From assembly GCA_051294375.1 (NCBI GenBank), contig CM119267.1:21025755-21089754 (forward strand): DNA of 64,000 nt, written 5' to 3'. Position numbers and translations under genes: made by a program. Positions 43,996 to 56,153 of the stretch are shown here, piece by piece. This DNA comes from Paraspadella gotoi (taxonomy: Eukaryota; Chaetognatha). The notes below the pieces were generated by a model, which saw only the letters and a program-made list of their open reading frames with translations, made no database searches and was not told the origin of the DNA. Position 1 is the stretch's first letter; every line of letters starts with the position of its first letter.

Positions 43996-45682
43996 TTATA
44001 TTATATTGTATTGTTATTGTTATTGTTATTCGTTATTATCATAGCAGATGGAACATGTAAACCAAAAGTGGATTTTATTCTCAGAATTTGGGACAGGATG
44101 GATTCAATACCAAATGGTCAGTGTATGTTATAAAATCAATGCGGGATCATCCGACACGGGCCTTTTTCCCCGATGGCATGATAGCCTGTCTTCTCATTGG
44201 TCAGTTCCAAGCGATGATTCATCATCAGAAGAGTCCTCGGTAGATTTCATCCGAGTGCGGATCCGATTCCATTTTTGGTTCCCGATTACATCAGCATGTT
44301 TTATTATTATTAATAGAAACCTTGCGCTTTTAGTTAATCAATCTTGGCTTTTTTCTTTCCTTATCACTTATTGTTTCCGTAGCGAAGCACTGAGAGCGTT
44401 AATAAACTAGACTGCGAGAGAGTCTTTGATTGAAACCTTTCAGGGTGTTCTATGTATAATCTTGTAAGAGAGATAAGAGCTGGTATCCGAGAGTAGGCCG
44501 GAAACCGGGAAAGGAGCAGGGCGTTAACCTGGAGGCCTTTTTTCAAAATGTAACATCGTGTAATATAACGCCATCATATTCTGTGTATATTTAAACGTAA
44601 ATACTAAGGTTTTTATTTAAACGAACGAATGGATAGTTTTATATTGGTTGTACTCATTTCATAAAGTCTAATTTCTTTATACTAATAGTAATACGTCCTT
44701 TTAAATACTTGTAATAAATTGAGATGAATTTAAACTAGATAAATAGGGTAGATAGCTCGGCCGTTCAAAATAGATCGCCGATTGAAATTGTAAACGACAA
44801 CAACGACGACGACAGACACGGACGAGCGAACACAAGCAACGACTCCATTTTCGATTTCCCCTCGCTTTAAGATCGGGCGCGTCGACCTTCGCCCCGCGCA
44901 CCTTCGTCGTCAGGCTTTCGAGCCGAGAAGAAGACGAGGAAAAGTTGTCGAGGATTTGGCCGGGAAGAAGATTCGGAGGAGGAAGGCCAGAGGAGGTGAG
45001 AGAGGGGGGTGGATGATGGATTGCATAATGAATTAATGAAGGAAATGATTGTATATAACTGAATTCGTGAATGCAATGAATGAATGAATGAATGAATGAA
45101 TGAATGAATGGAATGAATGAATGAATGAATGAATGAATGAATGAATGAATAGATGGATGGAGAAAAATAATAAAATAATGAAAGAAAAATTAATAATGAT
45201 TGGGATGACTCGATGAGTGAATGAAGAATAATGAATGAATGAATGAAGAATGAAGAAAAGTATGAAACGAAAGCAGAAATGGATAATTAAACTGATAAAC
45301 AATAAATAAATTAAAATAAATAAATAAATAAATAAATAACGATAATTAATAATGAATGGATGAATGAAAATGCAGATTTAAATGAGCCGAATGAACGGAG
45401 AATCATAGTCTGGGCACAGACCTATTTAAAATATTATAAATTAACTTACTTTTAAGTAAATATTTAGACACACATTTATATATAAATATACACATATGCC
45501 ACATAAAACGAAATTACTTTGTCTTTCTTAGGTGGGAAAATATTAACAGAATGAAACCGTCTGAAGGCGGAGGAGTAAAGTGGATCAAAACTGTCATTTG
45601 TTTTATTTTGTACGATCACGATGGAGTAAAAGAGAGAGAGAGAGAGAGAGAGAAGAGAGAGAGAAGAGAGAAGAGAGAGAGA

Positions 45683-45717
<35 letters not shown>

Positions 45718-46273
45718 GAGACAGGTCACTCTATTTCCTCCCAATCTTCAGGTTCTACGTCCTCGAAAACGAAATAAAGACACCGAAGAATTCGTCTGAA
45801 GGCGACGAAGACGATGACGGTTCCGAGGGCTCATGATCAGAAGTCCTGAGGATGTATCAATGACCAAGAGAGACGGACATACGGACTGAGATATGTAAGA
45901 CCCTTCTATGACTACATCGTAGCGTTTTAAATCTCTTGAAAGGGATTGTCGGACGGACGGAAAACATTACCGCCCTATCGGACGGTTACGTTAGTAAACT
46001 CGCATCGTAAAAATGCAATAATTATGGATAAAATCTCTTCTCAATTTTTAGAATCAAACGGATGCTTAATATTTATATACATACGTGTTGTCGAATAAAT
46101 GATCCTGAGAAAATTAACGAGATCTGACAAAGAAACGAGTTTAAAATCATTTTGTGTTTTAAATGCGTTTCACTTTTTTCTTATTTATTTTCACGAAAAA
46201 TAAAATAATTATTTTTTTAGTTTTTAAATTCTCTGAATGACAAGAGTTTAAAAGGGTTGACGAGCGAGAGTTG

Positions 46274-46329
<56 letters not shown>

Positions 46330-47016
46330 GAAAGAGAGAGAGAGAGAGACCATCGAATCTGCCCCCTCCACCGAATTCCGCTGCCAAATTTGAAAACTCA
46401 AATATCGCTGAGAAGTCGGCGGGTGCCACTTTAAGAGGGGCACCCATATCGCTGAGAGGAATCGCACAATCTCAAGGACGATCTCATTTCTGTTGAGTTT
46501 CGTTTACAATAGTTGGTTCCTTACTTCATTCAATTTATTCAGTTTTGCTTCAAAATTTTCGTTGTAGCTTTCGCTGCACAACGAAATATCGTTGCAAATT
46601 GTGGCTTTCTGAAAATATTGTGAGACAAGTTTTTTTATAAAAAAATTCAAAAATGGTTACCATCATGTTGGGGCCAGATCACTTTGATTCAATCTTCAAC
46701 TTCTGAATTCTGATCTCGATTAAAGTAAATAAAATGTATTTTTTCGTTACATTATTTCGTAAATACATGGGGAAAACTGAAACTTTTTGATCCAAAAACA
46801 ATAGGCCACTTTACTTCCGGAGTAGATTCACCATTAAATTCGTAAAATTATTAAAATAAGAAAGAGGACAAAGATATTCCCGACAGAAAAATAAAGTATG
46901 GCAGATGCAAAATGTCGGTCTAGATGCTTCGTTGAAGACTCGACGATAGAGGAGGAAAGAAAAAAAAGGACAAAGCCTGCCATCTCTTAGTCTCTCTCTC
47001 TCTCTTCTCTCTCTCT

Positions 47017-47084
<68 letters not shown>

Positions 47085-47709
47085 GCCTATGTATGAGGAG
47101 GGAAATTTGAATAATTCTCATTTACAAACATGGAAACCCCGAGCGCGACCTGGAGGGTAGCGCTGGCGCCGCCGCAGCCGCCGCCGATGTCGCAAGCCCC
47201 GAAAGCCACGCCGACTCCAGCGCCCTCGGGCGAGATTCCAAAACGTCTCTTTTTTTTTCCTGCCTTGCGGAGTCGCCTCTAATACTTTCTTCGTTTCTGG
47301 CGTCATTTCGTAGAAATGGAAATATCGCCGCAAAGCTGAGAGATATCGTCAAAGGCTTTTTCGACATTCCCCACCCGACGCACCAACATCGCCCACTCGA
47401 GGAATTCCTTCGTTGCTACAAACTTATCCCGATACGTTTTGCTCGTTTCGACTCCCGAAGGAACTAACGGAGAGAAACAACGACCACAAAAACAACCGTG
47501 GAACATTTTTTTTGGCGCTAAAAATGGCGGCGAAAAGAAAACATTCTCGTTGTTGTCGTCTTGTTGTTGTTTTGTTTGTTTTTTTTAAGTAACGCACTCG
47601 GGCAAAAGTTATAATTTTAAAAAAAAGTGATTTATATTCTACTACCTCGTACCTAATGAGAAAAAATGTCGAAATGCTCGCAGCTTGAATAATATGCACA
47701 TATATAATC

Positions 47710-47776
<67 letters not shown>

Positions 47777-48361
47777 TCTCTCTCTCTCTCTCTCTTCTCT
47801 CTTTGCTCCGCACTATCACGCCTAGAGATACACTCACAGAGACACACACACAGATATTCCATTCCCACTCCATAAGCCCTATCTCGGGTAATAAATTGAA
47901 TCTCTCTGCCTTCTCCTCGCTCTTTATTTCCATCCTTCCCTCTCTTCATTTTTCTTCTTCGGACGATTTCGATTCTGCCCGCTAGGCGGCGCTCGAGCTG
48001 TACATTCCGCGGCGGCTAAATTTGATTTTTGTCGACAAATGAACATCGCTCTGAAAAATTATATGTATGGTTTTTGAGAGGAATGGAGAGGATGAAAATA
48101 TCGAGAATATATTTTATGTCATAGTAATACAATTCTTTGTTACATTCTTCGAACACGATTGTTAAATTTTCTTAGTTATCAATTTAGTTTGTAACCTGCT
48201 TCAGTGTTTTATGTAACAATTTTTTCATGAAATAATCTACATGAATTGTTTTCAAATTCAAGTCAACTTTTTCCAATTTGCTTTTATTTTTCATTCTTTT
48301 TCATTTTGTTTTAATTCCTTTTATCTTAAGCGTTGTTTTCCTACTTATTGAATTAGCCCTC
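43672..48361 (+). repeat. Second duplicated segment, copy 2
   Basis: Counterpart of 38508-43041. It has a visibly higher rate of one-base insertions and deletions, including within exons 12-15. It runs on into unique sequence at 48362. Confidence 0.9.
43779..45896 (+). pseudogene. Damaged copies of exons 12-15 of the 15-exon gene
   Basis: Equivalents of exon 12 (43779-43914), exon 13 (about 44875-44995), exon 14 (about 45532-45605) and exon 15 (about 45752-45890). Each has several indels that break the frame. Exon 14 has also lost its end: the sequence after GATCAAAACT differs from copy 1 up to the (GA)n tract. Read as haplotype or unpolished-contig noise, or as a real degenerate duplicate. 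Confidence 0.65.
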
Positions 48362-48376
48362 TGTCTATAACCACAC

Positions 48377-48408
<32 letters not shown>

Positions 48409-48499
48409 CTCTTCTTCTCTCTCTGCTCTCTCCATTTAATTTTTAATCGTTTTTCTCTCCTCTTCTTTCTTTTTTTTCTCCCGTATCACGGCTTTAGTA
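45890..48499. other. Copy 2 downstream region, no separate gene
   Basis: Repeats 40657-43041: (GA)n at 46272-46350, (CT)n at 46990-47082, the CpG block at 47131-47560, (CT)n at 47713-47800. Unique (CT)n-rich DNA follows at 48378-48430. Confidence 0.6.
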
Positions 48500-49055
48500 G
48501 GGGTAGCCGCACTCAATGGGGTGAGTCAAAAATTTTTTAAGAATACTTTCAATGGACAAAAAATTTCTAATATGGCTCTATACCCTAGTAATTAATTTTT
48601 AATATTTATTTATAGATAGGAAAAGGTCAAAAATTTTTTTTTGAATCTTTAAATTTTAAGACCAGATCAGATAGCTCATAAAAAGTTGTCTACACAAAGT
48701 ATGATTCTTTTTTAAATATTTTTACGATAAGTGTGTCAAAAATAAGAAAAACTGTAAAAAAATCATCATCATCGTCATCTTTCGATGATTTTTATCAGTT
48801 TTTTTATATTTTCACATAGAAAACGTAAGAATTTTTAAAAGCTGTAATTATATTTCTTGTTTAACTTTTTATGCTCTATCAGAATCCATCAAAAAATTTT
48901 AGAATTTAAAAAATATTTTTTGCTCTATATAGTAATATAATATTTTTTAATTAGGCGAGTACCTCAGCAAAGAAAGCATTTTGACAAAAAAAATATTTTA
49001 ATACCATATCTATGGTCATGATAGATTATTTTAACGCTGTATACATTAGCATTTA
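48500..49055 (-). repeat. Dispersed repeat R2, copy 3, inverted and diverged
   Basis: Reverse complement of 21310-21846, with shared blocks such as CAATGGGGTGAGTCAAA, ATGGCTCTATACCCTAGTAA, ATCTTTCGATGATTTTATCA and TTAGGCGAGTACC. More diverged than copies 1 and 2 are from each other, so it is an independent, older insertion. Confidence 0.7.
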
Positions 49056-49131
49056 AATTCATCGCTTATGGCTAGCTTTAGTCCCAATAAATAAATGTTT
49101 CAGCGCTATCCTCCACTCCTTCAGAACACTC

Positions 49132-49136
49132 TCTCT

Positions 49137-49212
<76 letters not shown>
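49132..49212. repeat. (CT)n microsatellite
   Basis: Two long CT runs separated by TT interruptions, 195 bp before the possible exon at 49407. Confidence 0.95.
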
Positions 49213-49406
49213 TTTAATCCCATTTCTTTCAATCCGAGTGATATCTTTCAATTCGCTTCCCCTTTCTTCTTTCGCATCGCTTTTATGCTTGGCTCGCTCG
49301 GCTTGCTTTGCTTGCTTTACTTGCTTGTTCTTTCGCGCGGTTTCGTTTGTTTTCCTTCTGCTTCCCTTCCGGATTTATATATTTTTTTTTTTCATTTATT
49401 TGGCAG

Positions 49407-49513
49407 AGAGTACTTATGGTGAGGAATATCCAGCAACGAAGACTCCGGATTTATCGGCCGCCGATAAATCATTCCATCGCTGGGTGATTACCGGCGCCGA
49501 TGGTGATTATTAG
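49407..49513 (+). CDS. Possible terminal exon, unidentified
   Basis: After a T-rich stretch and GGCAG acceptor, one frame reads ESTYGEEYPATKTPDLSAAD and on through KSFHRWVITGADGDY to TAG at 49511-49513. The same frame is open upstream through Cys/Phe-rich, low-complexity sequence from 49238, which could be a signal or membrane segment but also repeat translation. I recognise no domain. An inverted, damaged copy exists at 43320-43410. Confidence 0.3.
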
Positions 49514-50528
49514 TCCTGGGATAGGGAAGGGGTGAGGCATGGGGTAAGGAAGGGCTGAGGAATGTGGTAGGGAGGAGGTGAAGAAAATGGAGAACGAAAT
49601 AGAAAGTGACAAAAAGAGGAGGGCGAGTGGCTACTGCCTTTTATTTTACTTTAATAATTGCTATAATTTATATAGCTATTCTAATGGGCATCAAACGATA
49701 CATTATATATTAATAACAAAAACGATCTTAAAATAATTAAATAAAAATAACAAAAATTTCAAATAAAAATAACAGCGCAAAACACGGTAAACAAATAACA
49801 ACTATACTATACTAAAACTAAATGTTTCGTTGTTGTTTCTCGAATCGACTGAGAAAGAAGTGAGAAAATAATGTCAATTTTTCCATCAACCACTAATATT
49901 GGTCGGGGTCGCCGTGGATACGTCATGTCATCCTCTGCGTTTTCGGATTTGAGTTCGTCTTTGGTTGGCGGGTGTCGCTTGGTGTCTGTAAGATCATATT
50001 TTCGGTTTCTTAAACGGTTTCGGCGTCGGCAATGGCAGCGGCGTCGGACCCGGCGTCGCTCCCGGTTTCGGTTCCGGCGTCGGTCCCGGCATCCGCCAAG
50101 TGTCTCGTAAATCGGCGCCTTAACTATTAGCGAAAGTTAAAAATCTTGGGGAAAAATCGGGGGAATGCGGATGAGGGGGGGGGGGAAGGGCGAGTTAAAA
50201 GCTGGTGAGGTGCGTTGTGGAAGATAAGATAAGGTGGTTCAATTGCGGTGAAGTAGAAAACACAAGATCGATAATGTCGAAGAATTGTTGTAAATATCAA
50301 GGACATTAATAAGTAGGTTTTAGGAAATAGTAGCTTCGGGGAAAAAAAAGATGAAAAATTAATCGTGAAAACTGAAAAGCATCAGGCGAAAACGATGGAT
50401 AGAACTTAAAATGACCTTTGAGGGGCAGGTTAGCTTATATATCGAATGAATTGATAGTTTTCATCTTCTTTGTACTAATTTCATGACTGAGAATGACGGT
50501 TTTAGGAAACTGAGTAACTGACTGAATC

Positions 50529-50579
<51 letters not shown>

Positions 50580-51582
50580 GGAGAGAAGACATTTCCGGTC
50601 GCGTCGAAATTCCATCGTCGCCGTCGCCCAAATTCGCGAGCGGAATTCACTTACCCGCCCGACTCACCCTCTCCCGAGAGAGAGAGTGTGAGTGAGAGAG
50701 AGGCAGGGGTACCCTCAAATCCGGGTTCCGACGGGAAAAAGTTTCCGCCCGAAACTCACTTCGAAAGTGAAATTCACTCGAGCGGGAGAAAAGGACTCGG
50801 TGTGAAAGTGATTTTTCCGGCGAGAAAGTTTAAAAGAGAGAGAGAGAGAGAGAGAGTTTCCCTTTTCTCCGCCGCTTTTCATATTTTCAATGGGACCCGA
50901 GAACGAACGACCTCGGGTTGGGCCGATGAACTCTTTAAATTTGACTCTGTCTCACTAGTGGGGAGAGATTGCGAGAGGGTGGGGGTGTCCTTTTCCAATC
51001 GTTTGGAATTAAATTCTAAAAATGGGCCGACGCGAGATTTTTAGTTGAATGACACTTGTATAGGCATTTAATTAATTGCCCTGTTTTGACATTAGACCAA
51101 GTCTTGTTTGATGTAATTTTCTGGACTTGATCAATAATGTAGAATTCGAAATTTAACGCATATAGAAAAAATGCGAAAAAAAAAGATCGGTTCATCCAAT
51201 GTGTTGCGCTGCAGTGACTTTATTTCCACGTGTATTTCCCTGTGGTCACATGACTACATATAATGACATAACTACATGACTACAATAACTTTCGGGTATT
51301 TATGACAAGCACAGCATCGGAATTCCGTCTTTTATTCTTTATAGTCTTAGGATTTCCTGAAGGCAGCGCTAGTAGTCACTTATATTTGAGGATTTTATTT
51401 CAAAATTTTTTTTCTTTACCTCCTTTTCGATTCAGATATCAATAACCCTCTTTCAAGGCTCAGTAATCATTTCGGGACGTTACTCTCCTAAACTTTTTTT
51501 CAATTGCCTTGTTCTCCCAAGACGATTTGAAATCATCGAATATTTTTTAATCAATTTGAAAATAAGCTACGTATAAGAAGAA
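49514..51582. other. Intergenic with (GA)n tracts, no gene seen
   Basis: A GGTTTCGGCGTCGG-like repetitive patch lies at 50000-50095. G-rich DNA at 50155-50200 includes a nine-G run. (GA)n tracts lie at 50530-50577 and 50835-50857. GC-richer DNA at 50580-51000 has an open frame (50688-51044) without domain support. Confidence 0.4.
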
Positions 51583-52031
51583 ATGCGCTCGAAAACATTT
51601 CTCGCCGTGTTTCTGCTCGTGGTCCTGGTTGCGCCCACGACTGACGCCTTAAGAAAGTATCGATTCGGTCAGGGGATGTCGCAAATCAGACGCGGTTCCA
51701 GGTCCAGGACCAGGTCGCGATTAGGCCGAGATTTAGGTAATTATGTAAACTAAAGTAATTAAATTTGCGTTTAAATAATTCGCTTTGTGTTTTTGTCAAT
51801 AAAGGAATTTTTTAAAGAATGTTAGCGCACGTTTATTTTTTGACAAAATTTTAAATGAAATAAAATATTAATAGGATTTTATGATACCAAGCTCTTAACG
51901 TGGTCCAGTTTTAAACCCTCCCTCCCAATGTCATCAACGCAGAGGCTGTGGAACAAAGGGAATACGTCGACTTCATTTTCGACAACAAAGTCGACGATGG
52001 CGGCGACGACGATGACGACGACGACGATTAG
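51583..52031 (+). CDS. Small secreted Arg-rich protein with Asp-8 tail
   Basis: Two exons, 51583-51736 and 51943-52031, joined GT-AG in phase 1, give 80 residues. Residues 1-22 form a clear signal peptide (FLAVFLLVVLVA core, cleavage likely after TDA). The mature part begins LRKYRFGQGMSQIRRGSRSR, with several basic pairs that prohormone convertases could cut. It then becomes acidic and ends in eight Asp residues. There are no cysteines. If the intron is retained the frame stops four codons later with an AATAAA at about 51802, giving a shorter form. A neuropeptide-like precursor is conceivable, but no amidation-dibasic motif is present, so I assign no function. It is convergent with the GPCR gene. 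Confidence 0.55.
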
Positions 52032-52427
52032 GGCATGAAATTCGTTTTGAATTAATTATTTTTCAGTTTGTTGATAATCAAATTTTGAGTCAGAAACTTC
52101 ATGCACTTCAATATGGCATCTCTTAAAAATTGTAATTATTATTTATTCAAATTGGACCGTTTGTTTATGCCGTTTATTTTTAACTGGATCGAACGATGTT
52201 GACGTTCGCGGCGAGAAACGTTAATGAAATTTGACGAAGATCAAACTCGTCTATTACAGCCGAAAGAATTTATTTGACTGTTAATATGAACTAATGGTTT
52301 TTACTTGTTAAAATGAACAAATTTTTTTTCTCAATAAAATCGACGAAGAAAATTTTAAAAAAGTTTTACTTCTTAAAAATAGATTACGAAAGATTTTAAT
52401 CTGACAAAAAAGATTTGATTAAAAAAC

Positions 52428-55400
52428 CTAATTCCCTTCAGTCCGAGCCCCGTAACAACGCCCACACAGTCCGAGTGCCGCAGCCCTGAAGTTCCTGCAC
52501 AGCGCCGCGTAGAGGAAAAAGTTGTAGCTGTAGTTGAGGACTGTGGCGCCCGCGGAGAGACGGAGGAGCCAAAGATGGGGCGTGGCCGGTGTTAAGAAAC
52601 CCAGAACCTTAGATATGAAATGGATTGAATTCATTTGTCTCGTTAATACCTTTAATACTGTTATATATATATATATTTTATATATTAATACTATTAATGT
52701 AGAAAATGTTTATTATTTTCTATGCCTCGAGGGTCGCGCGTTCGATTTGTCGGCCGTAGGTTGAACTGGCTTTAACATGGAGCAAGGTTTTCTAAATCTC
52801 GAATGACGTAAATGTCGAATAAATGACGAATAAATCGTGCATAAGTTTATTATTAAAGAGAATAAATCAATGGCGAAATCAAGGTCGTATAATAAATTGG
52901 TGTAGAAAAATTATTAAAATGAAAACTAATGGAGCAATCCCCCACCCCTATTCCTGGAACACCTTACCTTGAGTAAGTTATACGCCAGCCAAGGGAGTTG
53001 TGTGAGGAAATAGATAAAAGCGACGGCGCCGACGAGGGTGAGAAACTCGTCACGGATCCTTTCGTTGCGCATGGACTGAAAACGGGTCAGTTGGAAAGGT
53101 TGAGACAAGGTAAGTTCAAAAAGTAAGCAAAAAATTCAGGTTCCTTGTTATTAATTTTTTTTGATATTTCTAATATTTCCAGCCAAATACTCTACATTTA
53201 ATGTCATTAGTTTGTTCTTTCTGGTCTGATTATTTAAATAATTAATTATTAATTATTAATTATTTAAATAATTGAATAATTAACTTAAATAAAAACACGT
53301 ACATACATATGGTAATAAATTGATTAGACTTTAAAAAAATATCATCTTTCCAGACCTTCAGCCCCGAGTTTCCAAAAAGCGCCGCCGCCATCCCGACCAT
53401 CGTCGCCAGAAAGACGACCATGACGCCGAGATAGAACCCGTGCGCCGCGTGGATCAAGCACGCCCTCAGCAGGACGAAGGAGATGCCCAGCACGATGACG
53501 CTCAGCGCCGCTCCAAGACCGACGCCGTACTTGAGAGTCTCGACGACGGCGGGATTGCAGTCGACGAGCGGATCGGCGACGCCGCCGGGGACGCCTCCCT
53601 TGACGACGGTCTTGGAGCAGAAGACGATCTTGACGCGACGGTAGGCGATGTAGAGAGTGAGCCATCGATTGATGCGGGAAGAGAGAGCGACGGCGACGTA
53701 CCTGGTTTATCGGGGGGGGAGAAGGGGGGAGAAGGGCAAGAGACCGAAGAGGAAGATTACAGTATTTTGTTTTTTGTTTTGTTTTTTATTACCTCAACGT
53801 GAGTTTGTTTCTTTTTACTTTTTCTCTTTTTTTTTTAATTTTTGTTTAAACAAACAATTTTTTCAAAAGCCCCCATTTCCGGTCCCTAATTTTAATTTCG
53901 ATATCGAATTTTAATATCTTATCAAATTCGTAACCATAATCCCTAACGCTAAACCCTAATCCACAAACCCCAAATCCTAATCCTTAACCCTAAGCCTTAA
54001 TCCATAACTCTCTCTCTATTCAGTCATCTCGGATGGAATCGGAACCAAGAATAGAATCGGATCAACTTTGGTTTCATTATTGAAATCACTGTCTACTTAA
54101 ATGCAATTACGAATTCAAGCTGAAATGGAGCGCTTTTTAAAAAATACGGAACACCGTACGAACGTGACAGAACACGGAGAATACTTTAACTAATTCTACA
54201 ATAGATCACGTGATCAACGACTCACATTTCATTCTCACCAAATTTGGATTCTCTCGTCGAAGTCGCTCGCGTCGAGACTCCAAAACAAAATGGCGCCGAC
54301 GAAATGAACGACGCCGATAGAAATATCCGACGCCGCCAGAGCGATAAGGTGGACTAGGCCTGGAATTCAGATATTGATAAAATGATAAAATTTAAATTAA
54401 AAATAAATCAATGTTTAACTTTAACCTTCTCTAAGCCGTCTCCTCTTTACGACGGTCTCGGCACGTCGGGTCGCCGTTCCCGCCTTATTTTTCTGCCGCA
54501 TCCGCTGTATCCGTTCCTGCTGCTGACGCCGCTTCTGCAGCACCAGGCGCTGCCTCCGCAACTGCTCCTCCTCGGCGTCCGTTTTACTGCGACGCAGCGG
54601 CGGGTGCCGTGCTGGCGTTGACTCTACTAAGCAAGAAGCTGGTCGCTTTCTTTCGTGGTCGAAGGATGACTCTGAAGAAGCCTCGGATCGCTCGAGAAGC
54701 TCGTGGAAAGAATTCGGCTTCGGACGTCCGATTGGGGAATCGTTCGACGAAGGCGCTTCGGATAAAGGATAATCTCCGAAAGTTCGACGACGATGTTGAT
54801 CCTGTTGAGGGGAAATCTCTTTGAAGGACGAGGATTTTCGGAAATCCACGAGGCGCTTGGGAGTTTGAGACGCAATCGGAAATTGTTCGTCGACAGTAGA
54901 GGAACTGAGCCTGACGTCGGGGCTTTCCGGGTTGTCTCTAGAGTCTTGGTTGGAGAATTTGACAGATGTTTCGTCGGTTAAAGTCGACGAGGCATTGGGA
55001 GTGTCGGGCGGCTGCTTGTAAAGGGGAGAGGAGGATTTTTTGAGACAAAAAGAGAGAGAGATACAGAGATACAGAGAGACGCTAAACATATTCAGATATG
55101 AAAAGTGAAGACTTACCTCTTCTCCATCTCCCTTCAAGCGCAAACACCTTCCCATCGAAGAACTCGCCCCGGAACCGTTCGTCGAAGCCTTCGCCTTCGC
55201 CATCGACGTCTTCGCCACAATTCTCAAGGCTTTCATCTTCGCCCTTTTCGTCCCTCCGTCCCTCATGCGGCAAATGACGACGACGACGAGAACGTTGAGC
55301 AGCAGCGACGCGGCGACGACGACGGAGACCACCGGCGTGCCCAGCAGCGACGCCAACTCCAGCACCTCGTCGGGGGGGATGGTGCAGTTGGGCGGCTGGG

Positions 55401-55470
55401 AGGTTGTGAGAGTAGTGTTTGGCGAGGTTGGGGAAAGTGGCGGTTGTGAAGTATCCAGTTCACGCGTCAT
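52428..55470 (-). CDS. Rhodopsin-like GPCR with ~250-aa intracellular loop 1
   Basis: Six exons on the minus strand: 55470-55117, 55014-54426, 54359-54239, 53701-53356, 53075-52968 and 52607-52428. All are GT-AG and in phase, giving 565 residues. The N terminus has two N-glycosylation sites (N18, N28). TM1 is about residues 41-67 (SLLLNVLVVVV). A Ser/Arg/Gln-rich, charged loop of about 250 residues follows, mostly exon 2, and then TM2 (LIALAASD, like LAxAD). TM3 ends AYRRVKIVF where D/E-R-Y is expected, so the acidic residue is lost. TM6 has FLTQLPWLAYNLL (WxP-like) and TM7 has NYSYNFFLYAALCRNFR, close to the NSxxNFxxY form of FMRFamide-type peptide receptors. No Cys precedes TM3, so the usual disulfide is missing. 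Peptide-receptor ancestry is inference; ligand unknown. Confidence 0.8.
53932..54010. repeat. Degenerate telomere-like repeats in GPCR intron 3
   Basis: A run of CCCTAA-like hexamers and variants (CCCTAACGCTAAACCCTAAT, then CCAAATCCTAATCCTTAACCCTAAGCC). TTAGGG is the common animal telomere unit. The array is short and interrupted, so it is an interstitial relic. Confidence 0.65.
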
Positions 55471-55839
55471 TTTAGATTCGTTCTTTTGCCGTTTGTGTTT
55501 TGTTGTCGTTGTTAATTTTTTTTTTTTTTTTTGCTTGAAATAACGAAAGTTGTTTGGTTTTCAATACAATTATGTTTTTTTTGTTATAAACTTGATTAAA
55601 TCTGATAGTTTAGAATGGTTGCATTTTCTCTCACTCGTCATTTAAAAAAAAAGAGAGAAAAAAGAAATAAAAGGAAAAATAATCCTTTTGGTTCGATTCT
55701 TCTGATCTGAAAGAACGAATAAACATTTAAAAATCTGCTGGCGACATTTTTTTTTAATTGGATGAGCGATCACGTGACCGTGACGGGAAAAGGGGGCGTG
55801 CCCTCGATCGTTTGGGAATTCATTCTTTTTGCTAGTGCG

Positions 55840-55881
<42 letters not shown>

Positions 55882-56113
55882 GTTGTGTTGTTGTTGTTGT
55901 TGTTGTCTTCACGGTTTCCGTCTCGCCTTAAGGTTTCCTAGGAGGTGCGGGCTGATGTTTGTTATTCTGTCGGTCATTTGGTGTCGTCGTGAATATTGTC
56001 ATCCCTTTCGATATTGATTTTGTTACATCCGGGAACGATTATTCATTTAATCGTCGGATGTGAGGGATGGAGTTAGATAGTATAGAGAGAGAGAAGAAGA
56101 GAGAGGAGAGAGG

Positions 56114-56153
<40 letters not shown>

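Noticed and set aside
45033-45302. His/Ser/Phe/Ile repeat frame (HSFIHSFIHSF)
   Set aside because: Translation of (GAAT)n on the minus strand.
53342-53802. Arg-rich and Asp-rich frames opposite and alongside GPCR exon 4
   Set aside because: They are other-frame shadows; the minus-strand frame with membrane spans joins the other exons in phase.
54793-55543. Plus-strand frames opposite GPCR exons 1-2
   Set aside because: No splice context; they mirror the codon bias of the receptor gene.
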